Assembly (NCBI RefSeq): GCF_002563955.1
Contig: NZ_PDJE01000001.1
Location: 1,674,001 to 1,738,000 of the forward strand
DNA from: Paramicrobacterium agarici
GTDB taxonomy: Bacteria; Actinomycetota; Actinomycetes; Actinomycetales; Microbacteriaceae
Length of the DNA: 64,000 nucleotides
Direction of reading: 5' to 3'
The translations under genes were made by a program, and so were the position numbers. This document shows, piece after piece, positions 53,934 to 63,483 of this stretch (its first letter is position 1; every line of letters starts with the position of its first letter). The notes under the pieces are model-generated. The model was given only the letters and a program-made list of their open reading frames with translations. It did not search any database and was not told where the DNA came from.

Positions 53934-55066
53934 TGTCCGCTTCTCCGTTCCTCTCCCTTTCCGGGGCGATCGAGCTTCCCGGACTGAACGACCGAGGCGT
54001 CCCCTCTCACTACGGTTCGCCCAACATCGAGCAGCGCGCTCTCGAACGCGGTCAGGCGATCGTCGACCTGTCCAATCGCGCCGTCATCTCGATTACAGGC
54101 CCCGATCGCCGCAGCTGGGTGCACTCGCTCGCGAGCCAGAGTGTCGCGGACCTCGCCCCCGGCGTCAGCACCGAGGCGCTGTTCCTCGGGCCTCAGGGCC
54201 GGCTCGAGCACGCCGTCGGCATCGTCGACGACGGTGAGACGCTCTGGATGCTGTCGGAGCCCGAGAGCGCGAGCGCGCTGATCGACTGGCTCACGCGCAT
54301 GGTTTTCACGCTTCGCGTCGAGGTTGCCGACCGCACGGAGGAGTACGCGCGCATCGGCCTCGTCGGCGACGCCATCGACGTGGAGGCTGCAGCGCCCTCC
54401 GGCATCCCCCTGAGCTGGAACGACCCCTGGGGCAGCGTTCTTCCGGGAGGGTGGCAGTATGCCGAGGGCGATCACCCGAGTGTCGACTGGACCTGGCGCG
54501 AGGTACTCGTCGATCGCGCATCGCTTTCGGCGCTCGCCGACCGCGTGCGCTCGGGCGAGTTGCGCGCGGCGGGATCGCTCGCGGCCGAGGCTCTGCGTGT
54601 CGCAGCGTGGCGTCCGCGGCAGGCGGCAGAGGTCGATGAGAAGACCATTCCGCACGAGCTCGACTGGCTGCGCACGGCCGTGCATCTGCACAAGGGGTGC
54701 TACCGCGGCCAGGAGACCGTTGCAAAGGTGCACAATCTCGGTCGGCCTCCGCGACGGCTCGTCATGCTGCACCTCGATGGCAGCGAGTCCGTTCTTCCCG
54801 AGCACGGCGCAACGGTTCTCGCCCCGAAAGGCGATGACGAGCGCGAGGTGGGACACATCACGACCGCGGTCATGCACCACGAGCTCGGCCCGGTCGCTCT
54901 CGCGGTGATCAAGCGCGCCGTGCCCGACGATCTCGAACTGGTCGTGCTGCACGGCGAGACGCGCATCGCCGCGGCCCAAGAGATCATCGTGCCGCCTGGA
55001 GCCGGCGCTACCGCCGAGGTGCCTCGGCTGCCCCGGCTGGGAGTTCGCACGCGCCCCGGCCGATAG
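53933..55066 (+). CDS. ygfZ: folate-binding YgfZ/GcvT-like protein
   Basis: This 377-residue protein has the YgfZ signature KGCYRGQET near 262 in a GcvT-like fold. It binds tetrahydrofolate and helps assemble or repair some iron-sulfur clusters. TGATG overlap with the nitrobindin-like gene fixes the start. The pairing with a nitrosative-stress protein fits Fe-S protection. Confidence 0.88.
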   Translation: MSASPFLSLSGAIELPGLNDRGVPSHYGSPNIEQRALERGQAIVDLSNRAVISITGPDRRSWVHSLASQSVADLAPGVSTEALFLGPQGRLEHAVGIVDDGETLWMLSEPESASALIDWLTRMVFTLRVEVADRTEEYARIGLVGDAIDVEAAAPSGIPLSWNDPWGSVLPGGWQYAEGDHPSVDWTWREVLVDRASLSALADRVRSGELRAAGSLAAEALRVAAWRPRQAAEVDEKTIPHELDWLRTAVHLHKGCYRGQETVAKVHNLGRPPRRLVMLHLDGSESVLPEHGATVLAPKGDDEREVGHITTAVMHHELGPVALAVIKRAVPDDLELVVLHGETRIAAAQEIIVPPGAGATAEVPRLPRLGVRTRPGR

Positions 55067-55110
55067 CGCTCGGCTGCGCAGCCTGAGCGCCGTGCCCCTA
55101 TGCTGGAAGC

Positions 55111-55860
55111 ATGTCTGAGCCTTACACCCTCATCCTTCTCCGTCACGGAAACAGCGAGTGGAACAAGAAGAACCTGTTCACCGGATGGGTCGACGTTCGA
55201 CTCAGTGAGCAGGGCGTCGAGGAGGCGACGCGCGCCGGCGAGCTGATCGCCGAGTCCGGCCTCGCTCCCGACGTGCTGTACACATCCGTACTGACGCGTG
55301 CCATCCAGACGGCGAACATCGCTCTCGACCGTGCCGACCGCGCCTGGCTTCCCGTGAAGCGCTCCTGGCGCCTCAACGAACGTCACTATGGCGCGCTGCA
55401 GGGCAAAGACAAGGCACAGACGCTCGAGGAGTTCGGCGAGGAGCAGTTCATGACGTGGCGCCGCTCGTTCGACGTTCCGCCGCCCCCCATCGCCGAAGAC
55501 GCCGAGTACTCGCAGGCCAATGACGAGCGTTACAAGGGCATTGACGGCGAGGTTCCCAGCACCGAGTGCCTCAAGGACGTCATCGAGCGCTTCCTGCCCT
55601 ACTGGGAGTCCGACATCACCGTCGACCTCGCCGCGGGCAAGACCGTGCTCGTGACCGCGCACGGCAACTCGCTGCGCGCTCTCGTGAAGCACCTCGACGG
55701 CATCAGCGACGACGACATCGCGGGCCTCAACATTCCGACGGGCATTCCGCTCGTCTACAAGCTCGACGAGAACTTCTCGCCGGTCGAGCCGAGCTACTAT
55801 CTCGATCCTGACGCTGCAGCGGCCGGCGCCGCCGCTGTCGCGTCGCAGGGTAAGAAGTAG
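55111..55860 (+). CDS. gpmA: 2,3-bisphosphoglycerate-dependent phosphoglycerate mutase
   Basis: This 249-residue glycolytic enzyme has the phospho-His motif [10 protein letters not shown] near 8, [12 protein letters not shown] near 88 and [14 protein letters not shown] near 180. TATGCT ends 6 nt before the ATG (leaderless). A long hairpin terminator follows. In mycobacteria too, gpm lies close to senX3-regX3. Confidence 0.95.
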   Translation: MSEPYTLILLRHGNSEWNKKNLFTGWVDVRLSEQGVEEATRAGELIAESGLAPDVLYTSVLTRAIQTANIALDRADRAWLPVKRSWRLNERHYGALQGKDKAQTLEEFGEEQFMTWRRSFDVPPPPIAEDAEYSQANDERYKGIDGEVPSTECLKDVIERFLPYWESDITVDLAAGKTVLVTAHGNSLRALVKHLDGISDDDIAGLNIPTGIPLVYKLDENFSPVEPSYYLDPDAAAAGAAAVASQGKK

Positions 55861-55873
55861 CACCGGCAACCGG

Positions 55874-55919
55874 TTAACGAGCGAGTGCGATGCCGAGAGG
55901 CATCGCACTCGCTCGTTAA
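55874..55919. terminator. bidirectional terminator between gpmA and phoU
   Basis: A perfect 21-bp inverted repeat (55874-55894 with 55899-55919) around GAGA lies between convergent stops. It starts and ends with TTAA. Confidence 0.88.
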
Positions 55920-55929
55920 GCGTCGAACC

Positions 55930-56598
55930 TCACGCGCTCGTCTCTGTGTCGTCCGCTCCGCTCCAGTCGCCCGTCGCGAGGTACTGGACCTTCTTCGCGA
56001 TTGACACCGCGTGGTCGGCGAAACGCTCGTGGTAGCGCGAGGCGAGCGTTGCATCGATCGTCGCTTCTGCCTCGCCCTTCCACCGCTCGCTCAGCAGCTT
56101 GTCGAAAACGCCCGCGTGCAGCTCATCGACGCGGTCGTCTTCGTCACGGATCTCATTGGCGATGAGCGGGTCCTGCGTCTTCAGCAGAACCACAAGCTTC
56201 TGCGCGATCTCGACATCGACCCGGCCCATCTCGGTGAACGTCGACTTGAGCCCCTTGGGGATCGCCCGCTCGGGAAACCTGTACCGCGCGAGCTGGGCGA
56301 TGTGCTCGGCCATGTCGCCCATGCGCTCGAGCGATGAGCTGATGCGCAATGCGCTCACGACGATGCGCAGATCACGCGCAACGGGCTGCTGCAGGGCAAG
56401 GATGCTGATGGCGAGCTCATCGAGCTCAACGGTCTTCTCGTCAATGCGGTTGTCGTTCTCGATGACACCTTCGGCCACGGCGACGTCGGTCTTCGCGAAA
56501 GCTGTCACCGCGTTCGTAATCGAGTCCTCGACGAGCTCGGCGATCTCGACGAGACGCTCCTGCAGCTCGCGGAGCTCCTGCTGAAAAACATCGCGCAT
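55930..56598 (-). CDS. phoU: PhoU phosphate-signalling regulator
   Basis: This 222-residue helical protein has two PhoU repeats with the metal motifs ENDNRIDEK and DEDDRVDEL. It links PstSCAB to the SenX3 kinase to keep RegX3 quiet when phosphate is plentiful. AAAGGA precedes the ATG. It is divergent from senX3 across a three-unit PHO-box-like repeat. Confidence 0.94.
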   Translation of the reverse strand: MRDVFQQELRELQERLVEIAELVEDSITNAVTAFAKTDVAVAEGVIENDNRIDEKTVELDELAISILALQQPVARDLRIVVSALRISSSLERMGDMAEHIAQLARYRFPERAIPKGLKSTFTEMGRVDVEIAQKLVVLLKTQDPLIANEIRDEDDRVDELHAGVFDKLLSERWKGEAEATIDATLASRYHERFADHAVSIAKKVQYLATGDWSGADDTETSA

Positions 56599-56655
56599 GG
56601 GCGGATCGGTCCTTTCGATCTGAAGACGGCTGACGTCGACACTCAGGGTGCCCCG

Positions 56656-56688
56656 CGAAGGTTAACGAATGGTGCCCTCCAGCTGAAC
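56656..56688. promoter_or_regulatory. three-unit PHO-box-like repeat between phoU and senX3
   Basis: On the minus strand three 11-nt units abut: GTTCAGCTGGA (56678-56688), GGGCACCATTC (56667-56677) and GTTAACCTTCG (56656-56666). They share the G-(T/G)-(T/G)-(C/A)-A-C/G-C pattern of PHO boxes. It would serve both divergent genes. Confidence 0.5.
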
Positions 56689-56760
56689 ACTTCGCCAAAA
56701 CGCCTGGTCGCGGGGGTTGCCTGTCGGAAACCGAATGACGGTTCCCTCTAACCTAGTGCT

Positions 56761-57936
56761 ATGGATGCAACCTGGGTTGTGCTGCTGGCGCTCGTGCTCG
56801 GCATGTCCATGGGAGCCGGGCTCAGCGTCTTTATCTTCTCAGCCGTCAAACGCGGTGAGCAGGCGCAGAAGGTGATCAATCCGACCGTTCCGGACGGCGT
56901 CGACCAGATTCTCGGCGTTCTTGAGAGCATCGGCATCGTGCTCGACGCGTCAGACAACGTGCTCAAGGCGTCACAGGGCGCGCTCGCGCTCGGAATCGTG
57001 CGTGCCGAGCGCATCGTCGTGCCCGACGTGCAGACGATCGCCGACGAGGTGCGCCGCACCGGGGAGCCGCAGACCAGGCGAGTCACGCTCGAAGGTGCGA
57101 GATCGGGCGAGATCACGCGCATTCTCTCCGTGAGGGCTGCCCCTCTCGGCACACGGTACGTCGTCGTGCTCGCGAACGACCTGACCGAATCGATCAGGCT
57201 CGATGAGGTCAGGCGGGACTTCATCGCGAACATCAGTCACGAGCTGAAAACGCCGATCGGCGCCATCAGCGTGCTCACGGAGGCGATCGCGAGCGCCGTC
57301 GACGATCCCGTGCAGGTGCGGCGGTTCGCCGAGAAGATGACGACGGAGGCGGACAGACTTGCGGCGCTCACGGCCGACATCATCAACCTGTCGAAGCTGC
57401 AGGCGAACCAGGCTCTGCACATGCCTGAGCTCGTGCGCATCGACGACGTGATCGACCGGGCGATCGAGAGCAACGCCGTCGTCGCAGGCGCGCGCAATGT
57501 CGTCATCGCGCGAGGCGAGCCGAGCGAACTCACGGTGTACGGCGAAGATCCGCTGCTTACTATGGCCCTGCAGAATCTCGTGTCGAACGCTGTGCAGTAT
57601 TCGCCGGACAAGTCGCGGGTCGGCGTCGGCGCGCGCCTCGTCGACGATGTCGTGGAGATCAGCGTCACCGATCAGGGGGTGGGCATTCCCAAAGAAGACC
57701 ATGATCGCGTGTTCGAACGGTTCTACCGTCTCGACGGCGCCCGCTCACGCAACACGGGGGGCACGGGGCTGGGTCTCGCAATCGTCAAACACACCGCCCA
57801 GAACCACGGGGGAGATGTGACCGTCTGGTCACGCCCGGGGCAAGGATCGACGTTCACTCTCAAGCTTCCCGTCGCCACCGGCGACGATCACGTCACCCCG
57901 ATACCGGCCGCACGGCTCGAGAGGACACAGATATGA
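56761..57936 (+). CDS. senX3: phosphate-sensing histidine kinase SenX3
   Basis: This 391-residue kinase has one N-terminal membrane helix (5-27), a PAS-like sensor (about 45-145), a dimerisation domain with His 160 in ISHELKTPIGA, and an ATPase domain with NLVSNAVQYS and GTGLGLAIV. TAACCT ends 6 nt before the ATG. It overlaps regX3 by 4 nt. Confidence 0.93.
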   Translation: MDATWVVLLALVLGMSMGAGLSVFIFSAVKRGEQAQKVINPTVPDGVDQILGVLESIGIVLDASDNVLKASQGALALGIVRAERIVVPDVQTIADEVRRTGEPQTRRVTLEGARSGEITRILSVRAAPLGTRYVVVLANDLTESIRLDEVRRDFIANISHELKTPIGAISVLTEAIASAVDDPVQVRRFAEKMTTEADRLAALTADIINLSKLQANQALHMPELVRIDDVIDRAIESNAVVAGARNVVIARGEPSELTVYGEDPLLTMALQNLVSNAVQYSPDKSRVGVGARLVDDVVEISVTDQGVGIPKEDHDRVFERFYRLDGARSRNTGGTGLGLAIVKHTAQNHGGDVTVWSRPGQGSTFTLKLPVATGDDHVTPIPAARLERTQI

Positions 57937-58616
57937 CCCGCATCCTGCTCGTCGAAGACGAAGTCGCCCTGAGCGACCCGCTCGCCTTTCTTCTCGAGCG
58001 CGAAGGGTACGACGTGACGATCGCGGAAGACGGGAAGGCCGCGATCGATGAGTGGGAGCGAGACGAAGCCGATCTCGTGCTTCTCGATCTCATGCTGCCG
58101 AAGGTGCCGGGAACCGAGGTGTGCCGGCGCATTCGCACCACTTCGACGGTGCCGATCATCATGCTCACCGCGAAGGACACAGAGGTCGATATCGTCGTGG
58201 GGCTCGAACTCGGCGCCGATGACTACGTGACCAAGCCGTACAAGACCCGCGAACTTCTCGCCCGGGTGCGGGCGGCGCTGCGCCGCCGTGACTCTGACGA
58301 GCCAGGCCAAGACGACACCGTGCTCGACGCGGGTGACGTGCGCATGGACCTCGACAGGCACACGGTTACCGTGCGCGGCGAAGAGATCTCGATGCCTCTG
58401 CGGGAGTTCGACGTTCTCGAGTTCCTCATGCGCAATGCGGGACGCGTGCTGACACGCGGTCAGCTCATCGACCGGGTGTGGGGAAGCGACTACTTCGGCG
58501 ATACGAAGACGCTCGATGTGCACATCAAGCGCATTCGGTCGCGCATCGAGAAAGACCCGTCGAACCCCGTGATGGTCGTCACCGTGCGCGGGCTCGGCTA
58601 TCGGTTCGAGGACTGA
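57933..58616 (+). CDS. regX3: response regulator RegX3
   Basis: This 227-residue OmpR-class regulator has Asp 52 in LVLLDLMLPK, with EDE (8-10) as the acidic pair and Lys in VTKPYKTREL, then a winged helix (REFDVLEFL and KTLDVHIKRIRSRI). It activates pst, ppk and related genes when phosphate is low. It overlaps senX3 by 4 nt. Confidence 0.94.
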   Translation: MTRILLVEDEVALSDPLAFLLEREGYDVTIAEDGKAAIDEWERDEADLVLLDLMLPKVPGTEVCRRIRTTSTVPIIMLTAKDTEVDIVVGLELGADDYVTKPYKTRELLARVRAALRRRDSDEPGQDDTVLDAGDVRMDLDRHTVTVRGEEISMPLREFDVLEFLMRNAGRVLTRGQLIDRVWGSDYFGDTKTLDVHIKRIRSRIEKDPSNPVMVVTVRGLGYRFED

Positions 58617-58630
58617 GGAGCGCCACGGAC

Positions 58631-58669
58631 GAGATGAGGGCGGATGCTGGAAGCATCCGCCCTCATCTC
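58631..58669. terminator. bidirectional terminator after regX3
   Basis: A perfect 18-bp inverted repeat (58631-58648 with 58652-58669, loop GGA) lies between convergent genes. It contains GGATGCT and its complement. Confidence 0.85.
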
Positions 58670-58678
58670 ATCTCTGCG

Positions 58679-59170
58679 CTACTGGGCCTCGGGCGTGGGA
58701 ACGAGAGTGCTGTATTCCTCCAGCTCGCCGGTGTACACGGGCACATCGAGCGTGACACCGGTCTCGGTTCCGTACTGGAAGAACACCTCTGTCGTTGATC
58801 CGACCTGCACCGTCAGCGGATCGATAACGATGTTCTCGTACTCGTCGTCGCGTTCGGCGTCGGCGCTGAACGTGAACACTTCGTCGGCTTCGATCATGAC
58901 GTCTGTCGAGGTGCCGTCGGCGAACTCGACCGTCACGCTGTGCGAGCTCGTGCCGTTGTTGATGAGCGTGACGACGAGGTGCCCGACGGCACCGTCTTCG
59001 CCGGCGATGATGAGCGCATTGCGAACATCAACATCACCAACAGAGCCGCTGACGCCGTCACTTGCGTCGTAGCGGATCGTCGTAGCCTGCGAGGCGAGGA
59101 GCCCGCATCCACTCGTGCCGAGCGCGACGGCTGCGGCCAGAACGACGATTGCGGCAAAACGCGATCTCAC
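58679..59170 (-). CDS. conserved lipoprotein, function unknown
   Basis: This 163-residue protein has a lipoprotein signal ending LGTSGC (lipid Cys 22) and a beta-rich domain with LVVTLINNGTSSHSVTVEF, like small immunoglobulin-type domains. There is no metal-binding His/Met cluster, so a copper chaperone role is unlikely. GTG 59170 has GGAGG 6 nt upstream. It is divergent from carD. Confidence 0.78.
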   Translation of the reverse strand: MRSRFAAIVVLAAAVALGTSGCGLLASQATTIRYDASDGVSGSVGDVDVRNALIIAGEDGAVGHLVVTLINNGTSSHSVTVEFADGTSTDVMIEADEVFTFSADAERDDEYENIVIDPLTVQVGSTTEVFFQYGTETGVTLDVPVYTGELEEYSTLVPTPEAQ

Positions 59171-59271
59171 AGAAAGCCTCCAGATGATGGGCGCAGGTCG
59201 TCTCGCACGCGTTCCGTGCGCTGCGCAGTCTCAGTCGATTTTAGCCTAGCTTGTCGGCCGCCCAGCACAGA

Positions 59272-59287
59272 GTAAGGCGAACCTTAC
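59272..59287. promoter_or_regulatory. short inverted repeat upstream of carD
   Basis: GTAAGG (59272-59277) and CCTTAC (59282-59287) are inverted around CGAA. It is partly like iron-box half sites but too short to call. Confidence 0.3.
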
Positions 59288-59335
59288 AGTATGCCCCCTG
59301 TGGTATCCTAGATAGTGCTGAAGGGATGCTTATCG

Positions 59336-59818
59336 ATGCTTTTTGAGGTTGGCGAAACCGTCGTATACCCGCACCATGGAGCCGCGACAATCGCGGAAGT
59401 GAAGACTCGGGTGATCAAGGGCGAAGAGAAACTCTACCTGAAGCTGCACGTGACACAGGGCGACCTGACCATCGAGGTTCCGGCTGAGAACGTCGACCTC
59501 GTGGGTGTTCGCGATGTCATCGGACAAGAGGGGCTCGACAAGGTGTTCGAGGTGCTTCGTGCGCCGTTCACCGAGGAGCCGACCAACTGGTCGCGCCGCT
59601 ACAAGGCGAACCTCGAGAAGCTTGCGTCCGGCGACGTCATCAAGGTCAGCGAAGTCGTTCGCGACCTGTGGCGCCGTGATCAAGACCGTGGCCTCTCTGC
59701 CGGAGAGAAGCGGATGCTTGCGAAGGCACGGCAGATTCTGGTTTCAGAGCTCGCTCTCGCCGAGAAGACAGACGAGGCGAAGGCCGAGGGGATGCTCGAC
59801 GAGGTCCTCGCGTCATAG
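59336..59818 (+). CDS. carD: CarD-family RNA polymerase-binding regulator
   Basis: This 160-residue protein has the RNA-polymerase-interacting domain ([19 protein letters not shown]) and a helical DNA-binding domain with the conserved Trp in [14 protein letters not shown]. CarD stabilises open promoter complexes. ATG 59336 gives the family length; an in-frame GTG at 59315 is less likely. It is essential in mycobacteria. Confidence 0.93.
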   Translation: MLFEVGETVVYPHHGAATIAEVKTRVIKGEEKLYLKLHVTQGDLTIEVPAENVDLVGVRDVIGQEGLDKVFEVLRAPFTEEPTNWSRRYKANLEKLASGDVIKVSEVVRDLWRRDQDRGLSAGEKRMLAKARQILVSELALAEKTDEAKAEGMLDEVLAS

Positions 59819-59830
59819 CCTGTCAGAACA

Positions 59831-59870
59831 ACACGAACGAACGGCCCGGAAACGGGCCGTTCGTTCGTGT
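59831..59870 (+). terminator. rho-independent-type hairpin after carD
   Basis: A perfect 18-bp stem (59831-59848 with 59853-59870) is capped by the tetraloop GAAA and followed by TTAA. Confidence 0.85.
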
Positions 59871-59894
59871 TTAACACCGATTACGCTCGTGCAT

Positions 59895-61076
59895 ATGAGT
59901 GATTGCCCACGCACCGCCGTGATCGTCGTGGCTGCCGGACGCGGAACCCGGCTTAGAGCAGCCGGCCCGAAGGCGCTTGTCGATGTCGCCGGGAGGCCGA
60001 TTCTGCAGCACGCGCTCGACGGCGTCTTCCGCATGCGCGAACCCGCTCAGGTCATCGTCGTCGCTCCGCCCGGGCGCCGCGACGATGCCGAGCGCATCGC
60101 CAGAGCGTGCGCGGGAGCAGCATCCGACTACGTCAGCGTCGTCGAGGGCGCCGACACGCGTCAGGGATCCGTGGCGGCAGGCCTTGCCCGCGTCGAGGAT
60201 GGGGTCGATGTCGTCCTCGTGCACGACGCCGCCCGGGCGCTGACGCCGACCGAGCAGCTGGACGCCGTTGCCGACGCGGTTCGTGAGAGGGGAACGGGCA
60301 TCGTGCCTGCCCTGCCCGTTGCCGACACGATCAAGCGCATCACCGGGTCGGCTGTGATCGAGAGCACGATCGACCGCGATCCGCTTCGAGCCGTGCAGAC
60401 TCCGCAGGGTTTCCCGCGCGCGCTGCTCGACGCCGCCTACGCTGCGGCGACGGAGCCTCTTACGGACGACGCGGCTCTCGTGACGGCAATCGGGGGCGAG
60501 GTTGCGACGATCGCCGGGCACGAGAGTGCCTTCAAGATCACAACCCCGTGGGATTTGCGCAGAGCAGAGCTGCTCGTCGACGCAGCCCCTGCGCTCCGCA
60601 CGGGCCTCGGCGTCGACGTGCACGCGTTCGATGAGGACCGTGAGCTCTGGCTCGCGGGTCTGCACTGGCCCGGTGAGCCCGGTCTCGCGGGCCACAGCGA
60701 CGGCGACGCCGTGAGCCATGCGGTCACCGACGCGGTGCTCTCCGCGGCAGGACTCGGCGACATCGGCGGGCTCTTCGGAACCGACGACCCGCAGTATGAG
60801 AACGCTCGGGGAGACGTGTTCGTCGCCGCCGCCGTGCAGCGGGCGACAGCATCCGGGTTTCGCATTGTCAGCGTCACCGCGCAGATCATCGGAACCCGTC
60901 CGCGGTTCGCAGGTCGACGTGACGAGGCCGAATCCGAGATGCGACGCATGCTGGGCGCACCCGTGAGCCTGACGGCGACGACAACAGACGGGCTGGGCTT
61001 CACGGGCCGCGGAGAGGGAATCTGCGTGATCGCCACGGCGCTGCTCACCGCGCAATCACCCCTCCGGCACCATTAG
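59895..61076 (+). CDS. ispDF: bifunctional IspD/IspF isoprenoid enzyme
   Basis: This 393-residue fusion performs two steps of the MEP pathway. The N-terminal IspD part (1-225) has VVAAGRGTRL and the CTP/MEP motif HDAARALT. The C-terminal IspF part (about 235-393) has GLGVDVHAF, GHSDGDAVSH and FGTDDP. TACGCT ends 7 nt before the ATG. Fusion of non-adjacent steps is known in several bacteria. Confidence 0.94.
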   Translation: MSDCPRTAVIVVAAGRGTRLRAAGPKALVDVAGRPILQHALDGVFRMREPAQVIVVAPPGRRDDAERIARACAGAASDYVSVVEGADTRQGSVAAGLARVEDGVDVVLVHDAARALTPTEQLDAVADAVRERGTGIVPALPVADTIKRITGSAVIESTIDRDPLRAVQTPQGFPRALLDAAYAAATEPLTDDAALVTAIGGEVATIAGHESAFKITTPWDLRRAELLVDAAPALRTGLGVDVHAFDEDRELWLAGLHWPGEPGLAGHSDGDAVSHAVTDAVLSAAGLGDIGGLFGTDDPQYENARGDVFVAAAVQRATASGFRIVSVTAQIIGTRPRFAGRRDEAESEMRRMLGAPVSLTATTTDGLGFTGRGEGICVIATALLTAQSPLRHH

Positions 61077-61085
61077 GCTTGATCC

Positions 61086-62501
61086 GTGGCATTGAGACTG
61101 TACGACACAAAGACGCAGGACCTGCGCGACTTCACACCCTTGACTCCGGGCGAAGTGGGAATGTACGTCTGCGGGCCGACGGTGCAGTCATCGCCGCACA
61201 TCGGGCACCTGCGTTCTGCGCTCGTGTACGACATTCTGCGCCGGTGGCTCACCTATCGTGGCCTGCGCGTAACCATGGTGCGCAATGTCACCGATATCGA
61301 CGACAAGGTGCTTGTCAACGCGGCAGAAGACGAGCACTGGTGGGCGCTGGCGTACCGCATGGAGCTGGAGTTCAGCGAGGGCTATCGCGCGCTCGGCATT
61401 CTGCCCCCGACGTACGAGCCGCGGGCGACCGCCAATATTCAGCAGATGCACGAGCTCATCGAGCGACTCATCGCGGCAGGGCACGCCTACGCTGCAGCAG
61501 ACGAATCAGGCGACGTCTACTTCGATGTCCGCTCCTGGCAGCCGTATGGCGAGCTGACTCGGCAGGACCTCGACAACATGGAGGATGCCGAAGACGCGGA
61601 CCCGCGCGGAAAGCGCGACCCTCGCGATTTCGCCCTGTGGAAGGGGCACAAGCCGGGTGAGCCCGAATCCGCCAGCTGGGCGAGTCCCTGGGGTCCGGGG
61701 CGGCCCGGATGGCACATCGAGTGCTCAGCGATGGCTCGCCGCTATCTCGGCGAAACCTTCGACATCCACGGAGGAGGGCTCGACTTGCGCTTCCCTCACC
61801 ACGAGAACGAACTCGCGCAGTCGACGGCGGCGGGCGATGGTTTTGCCCGGTTTTGGGTGCACAATGGTCTCGTCTCGATCGACGGCCAGAAGATGTCGAA
61901 GTCGCTCGGCAATTCGGTCTACGCCTCGGAGCTGCTGGCGTCAGCATCCCCCCTCGTCGTGCGCTATTACCTGGGTCAGGCCCACTATCGGTCGACCATT
62001 GACTATCACGACGGATCGTTGGCGGAGGCCGAAGCCGCTCTCGAGCGAATCACGGGCTTTCTCGAGCGCGCATCGCGGCGCCTCTCGGGGACGCGGTTCT
62101 CCGCCGCGGCCGAGGTGACGATTCCGGATGAGTTCGCCGAGGCGATGGACGACGACCTCGGGGTTCCGCAGGCGCTCGCCGTGCTGCACGACACCGTGCG
62201 GGCGGGCAACGCCGCGATCGACTCAGACGATCTGCTCGCAGCGGCCTCCGCGCTCGGCGCCGTGACGGCGATGACCGACGTGTTGGGAATCAATCCAGGT
62301 GCAGCCCCCTGGAACGGGACAGACGACGTGGCGCATGAGGCGACGCTGGCGCGTCTGATCGATGCACTCGTCGATCAGCGACAGTCCGCTCGCGCGGAAC
62401 GAGATTTCGCGAGAGCGGATCGCATCAGGGATCTTCTGACCGCGAGCGGGATCACAATCGAAGACACCCCGACAGGGGCGCATTGGAGTATCGATGGCTA
62501 G
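61086..62501 (+). CDS. cysS: cysteinyl-tRNA synthetase
   Basis: This 471-residue class I synthetase has the zinc Cys in MYVCGPTVQ, the HIGH-type motif PHIGHLRSA, zinc ligands in WHIECSAMA and [11 protein letters not shown], and [11 protein letters not shown] 61086 lies 6 nt after TAGGCT (leaderless). It overlaps rlmB by 8 nt. Confidence 0.95.
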   Translation: MALRLYDTKTQDLRDFTPLTPGEVGMYVCGPTVQSSPHIGHLRSALVYDILRRWLTYRGLRVTMVRNVTDIDDKVLVNAAEDEHWWALAYRMELEFSEGYRALGILPPTYEPRATANIQQMHELIERLIAAGHAYAAADESGDVYFDVRSWQPYGELTRQDLDNMEDAEDADPRGKRDPRDFALWKGHKPGEPESASWASPWGPGRPGWHIECSAMARRYLGETFDIHGGGLDLRFPHHENELAQSTAAGDGFARFWVHNGLVSIDGQKMSKSLGNSVYASELLASASPLVVRYYLGQAHYRSTIDYHDGSLAEAEAALERITGFLERASRRLSGTRFSAAAEVTIPDEFAEAMDDDLGVPQALAVLHDTVRAGNAAIDSDDLLAAASALGAVTAMTDVLGINPGAAPWNGTDDVAHEATLARLIDALVDQRQSARAERDFARADRIRDLLTASGITIEDTPTGAHWSIDG

Positions 62502-63483
62502 CAAGGGACGACCGGGAGCGAGCAAGGGCAAGAAGGGCCCCACAAAGGGCTCGGGCGGGCTCGGGCGCAAGGCTCTCGAAGGCCGCGGACCGACACCGAA
62601 GGCGGAAGATCGCACATACCATCCCGCGGGCAAGCGCAAGGCGGCTCGCGAGCGCTTGGAGAACGCGAGGGGAGGGCGTGCGCCTCAGGGCAGGCAGCAG
62701 CGGCCTCAGCCGAAGCGTGCGGCGTCCGACGACGTCGAGACCGTAACGGGGCGCAACTCGGTGCTCGAGGCGCTCCGCACGCGGATTCCCGCGACGACGC
62801 TGTACATCGCGACGCGCATCGAGATGGACGACCGGGTCAAGGAGATCCTGTCGATCGCGACGGGGAAGGGAATTCCCGTACTCGAGGTGACGCGACCGGA
62901 GCTCGATCGCATGGGTGGCTATGACTCCGTGCACCAGGGCGTCGCGATCACCGTTCCCGCCTACAGCTACGCCCACCCGGGCGAACTCTTCGACCGCGCC
63001 GTGGCCTCGTCATCGCAGCCGCTTCTCGTCGCGCTCGATGGCATCACCGACCCGCGCAATCTCGGTGCGATCATCCGCTCGGCGGCGGCCTTCGGCAGTC
63101 ACGGCGTGATCATTCCACAACGGCGCTCTGCCGGTGTCACGGCTGCGGCATGGAAGACCTCGGCCGGTGCTGCTGCACGGCTTCCCGTCGCGCGCGCGGC
63201 AAATCTCACTCAAGCGCTCAAGGACATGAAGAAGCAGGGCGCGTTCGTCGTCGGGCTCGATGGCGACGGCGATATGAATCTGCACGCGTTCGATCTCGCC
63301 GACCGGCCTCTGGTGGTCGTCGTCGGGAGCGAGGGCAAAGGTTTGTCACGACTCGTCGCCGAGACGTGCGATGCGATTGTCTCGATTCCGATCTCGGCAG
63401 CGACGGAATCGCTCAACGCCGGCATCGCGGCATCCGTGACGCTCTACGAGATCGCGAAACGGCGCGGCGAGGAGACCCGCTAG
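62494..63483 (+). CDS. rlmB: 23S rRNA (guanosine-2'-O-)-methyltransferase RlmB
   Basis: This 329-residue SPOUT enzyme has a basic, disordered N-terminus (1-75, Lys/Arg/Gly-rich), a substrate-binding domain beginning [12 protein letters not shown], and the knotted domain with [25 protein letters not shown] and [15 protein letters not shown]. It methylates G2251-type positions of 23S rRNA. It starts inside the end of cysS; the stop overlaps the convergent gene by 4 nt. Confidence 0.92.
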   Translation: MASKGRPGASKGKKGPTKGSGGLGRKALEGRGPTPKAEDRTYHPAGKRKAARERLENARGGRAPQGRQQRPQPKRAASDDVETVTGRNSVLEALRTRIPATTLYIATRIEMDDRVKEILSIATGKGIPVLEVTRPELDRMGGYDSVHQGVAITVPAYSYAHPGELFDRAVASSSQPLLVALDGITDPRNLGAIIRSAAAFGSHGVIIPQRRSAGVTAAAWKTSAGAAARLPVARAANLTQALKDMKKQGAFVVGLDGDGDMNLHAFDLADRPLVVVVGSEGKGLSRLVAETCDAIVSIPISAATESLNAGIAASVTLYEIAKRRGEETR

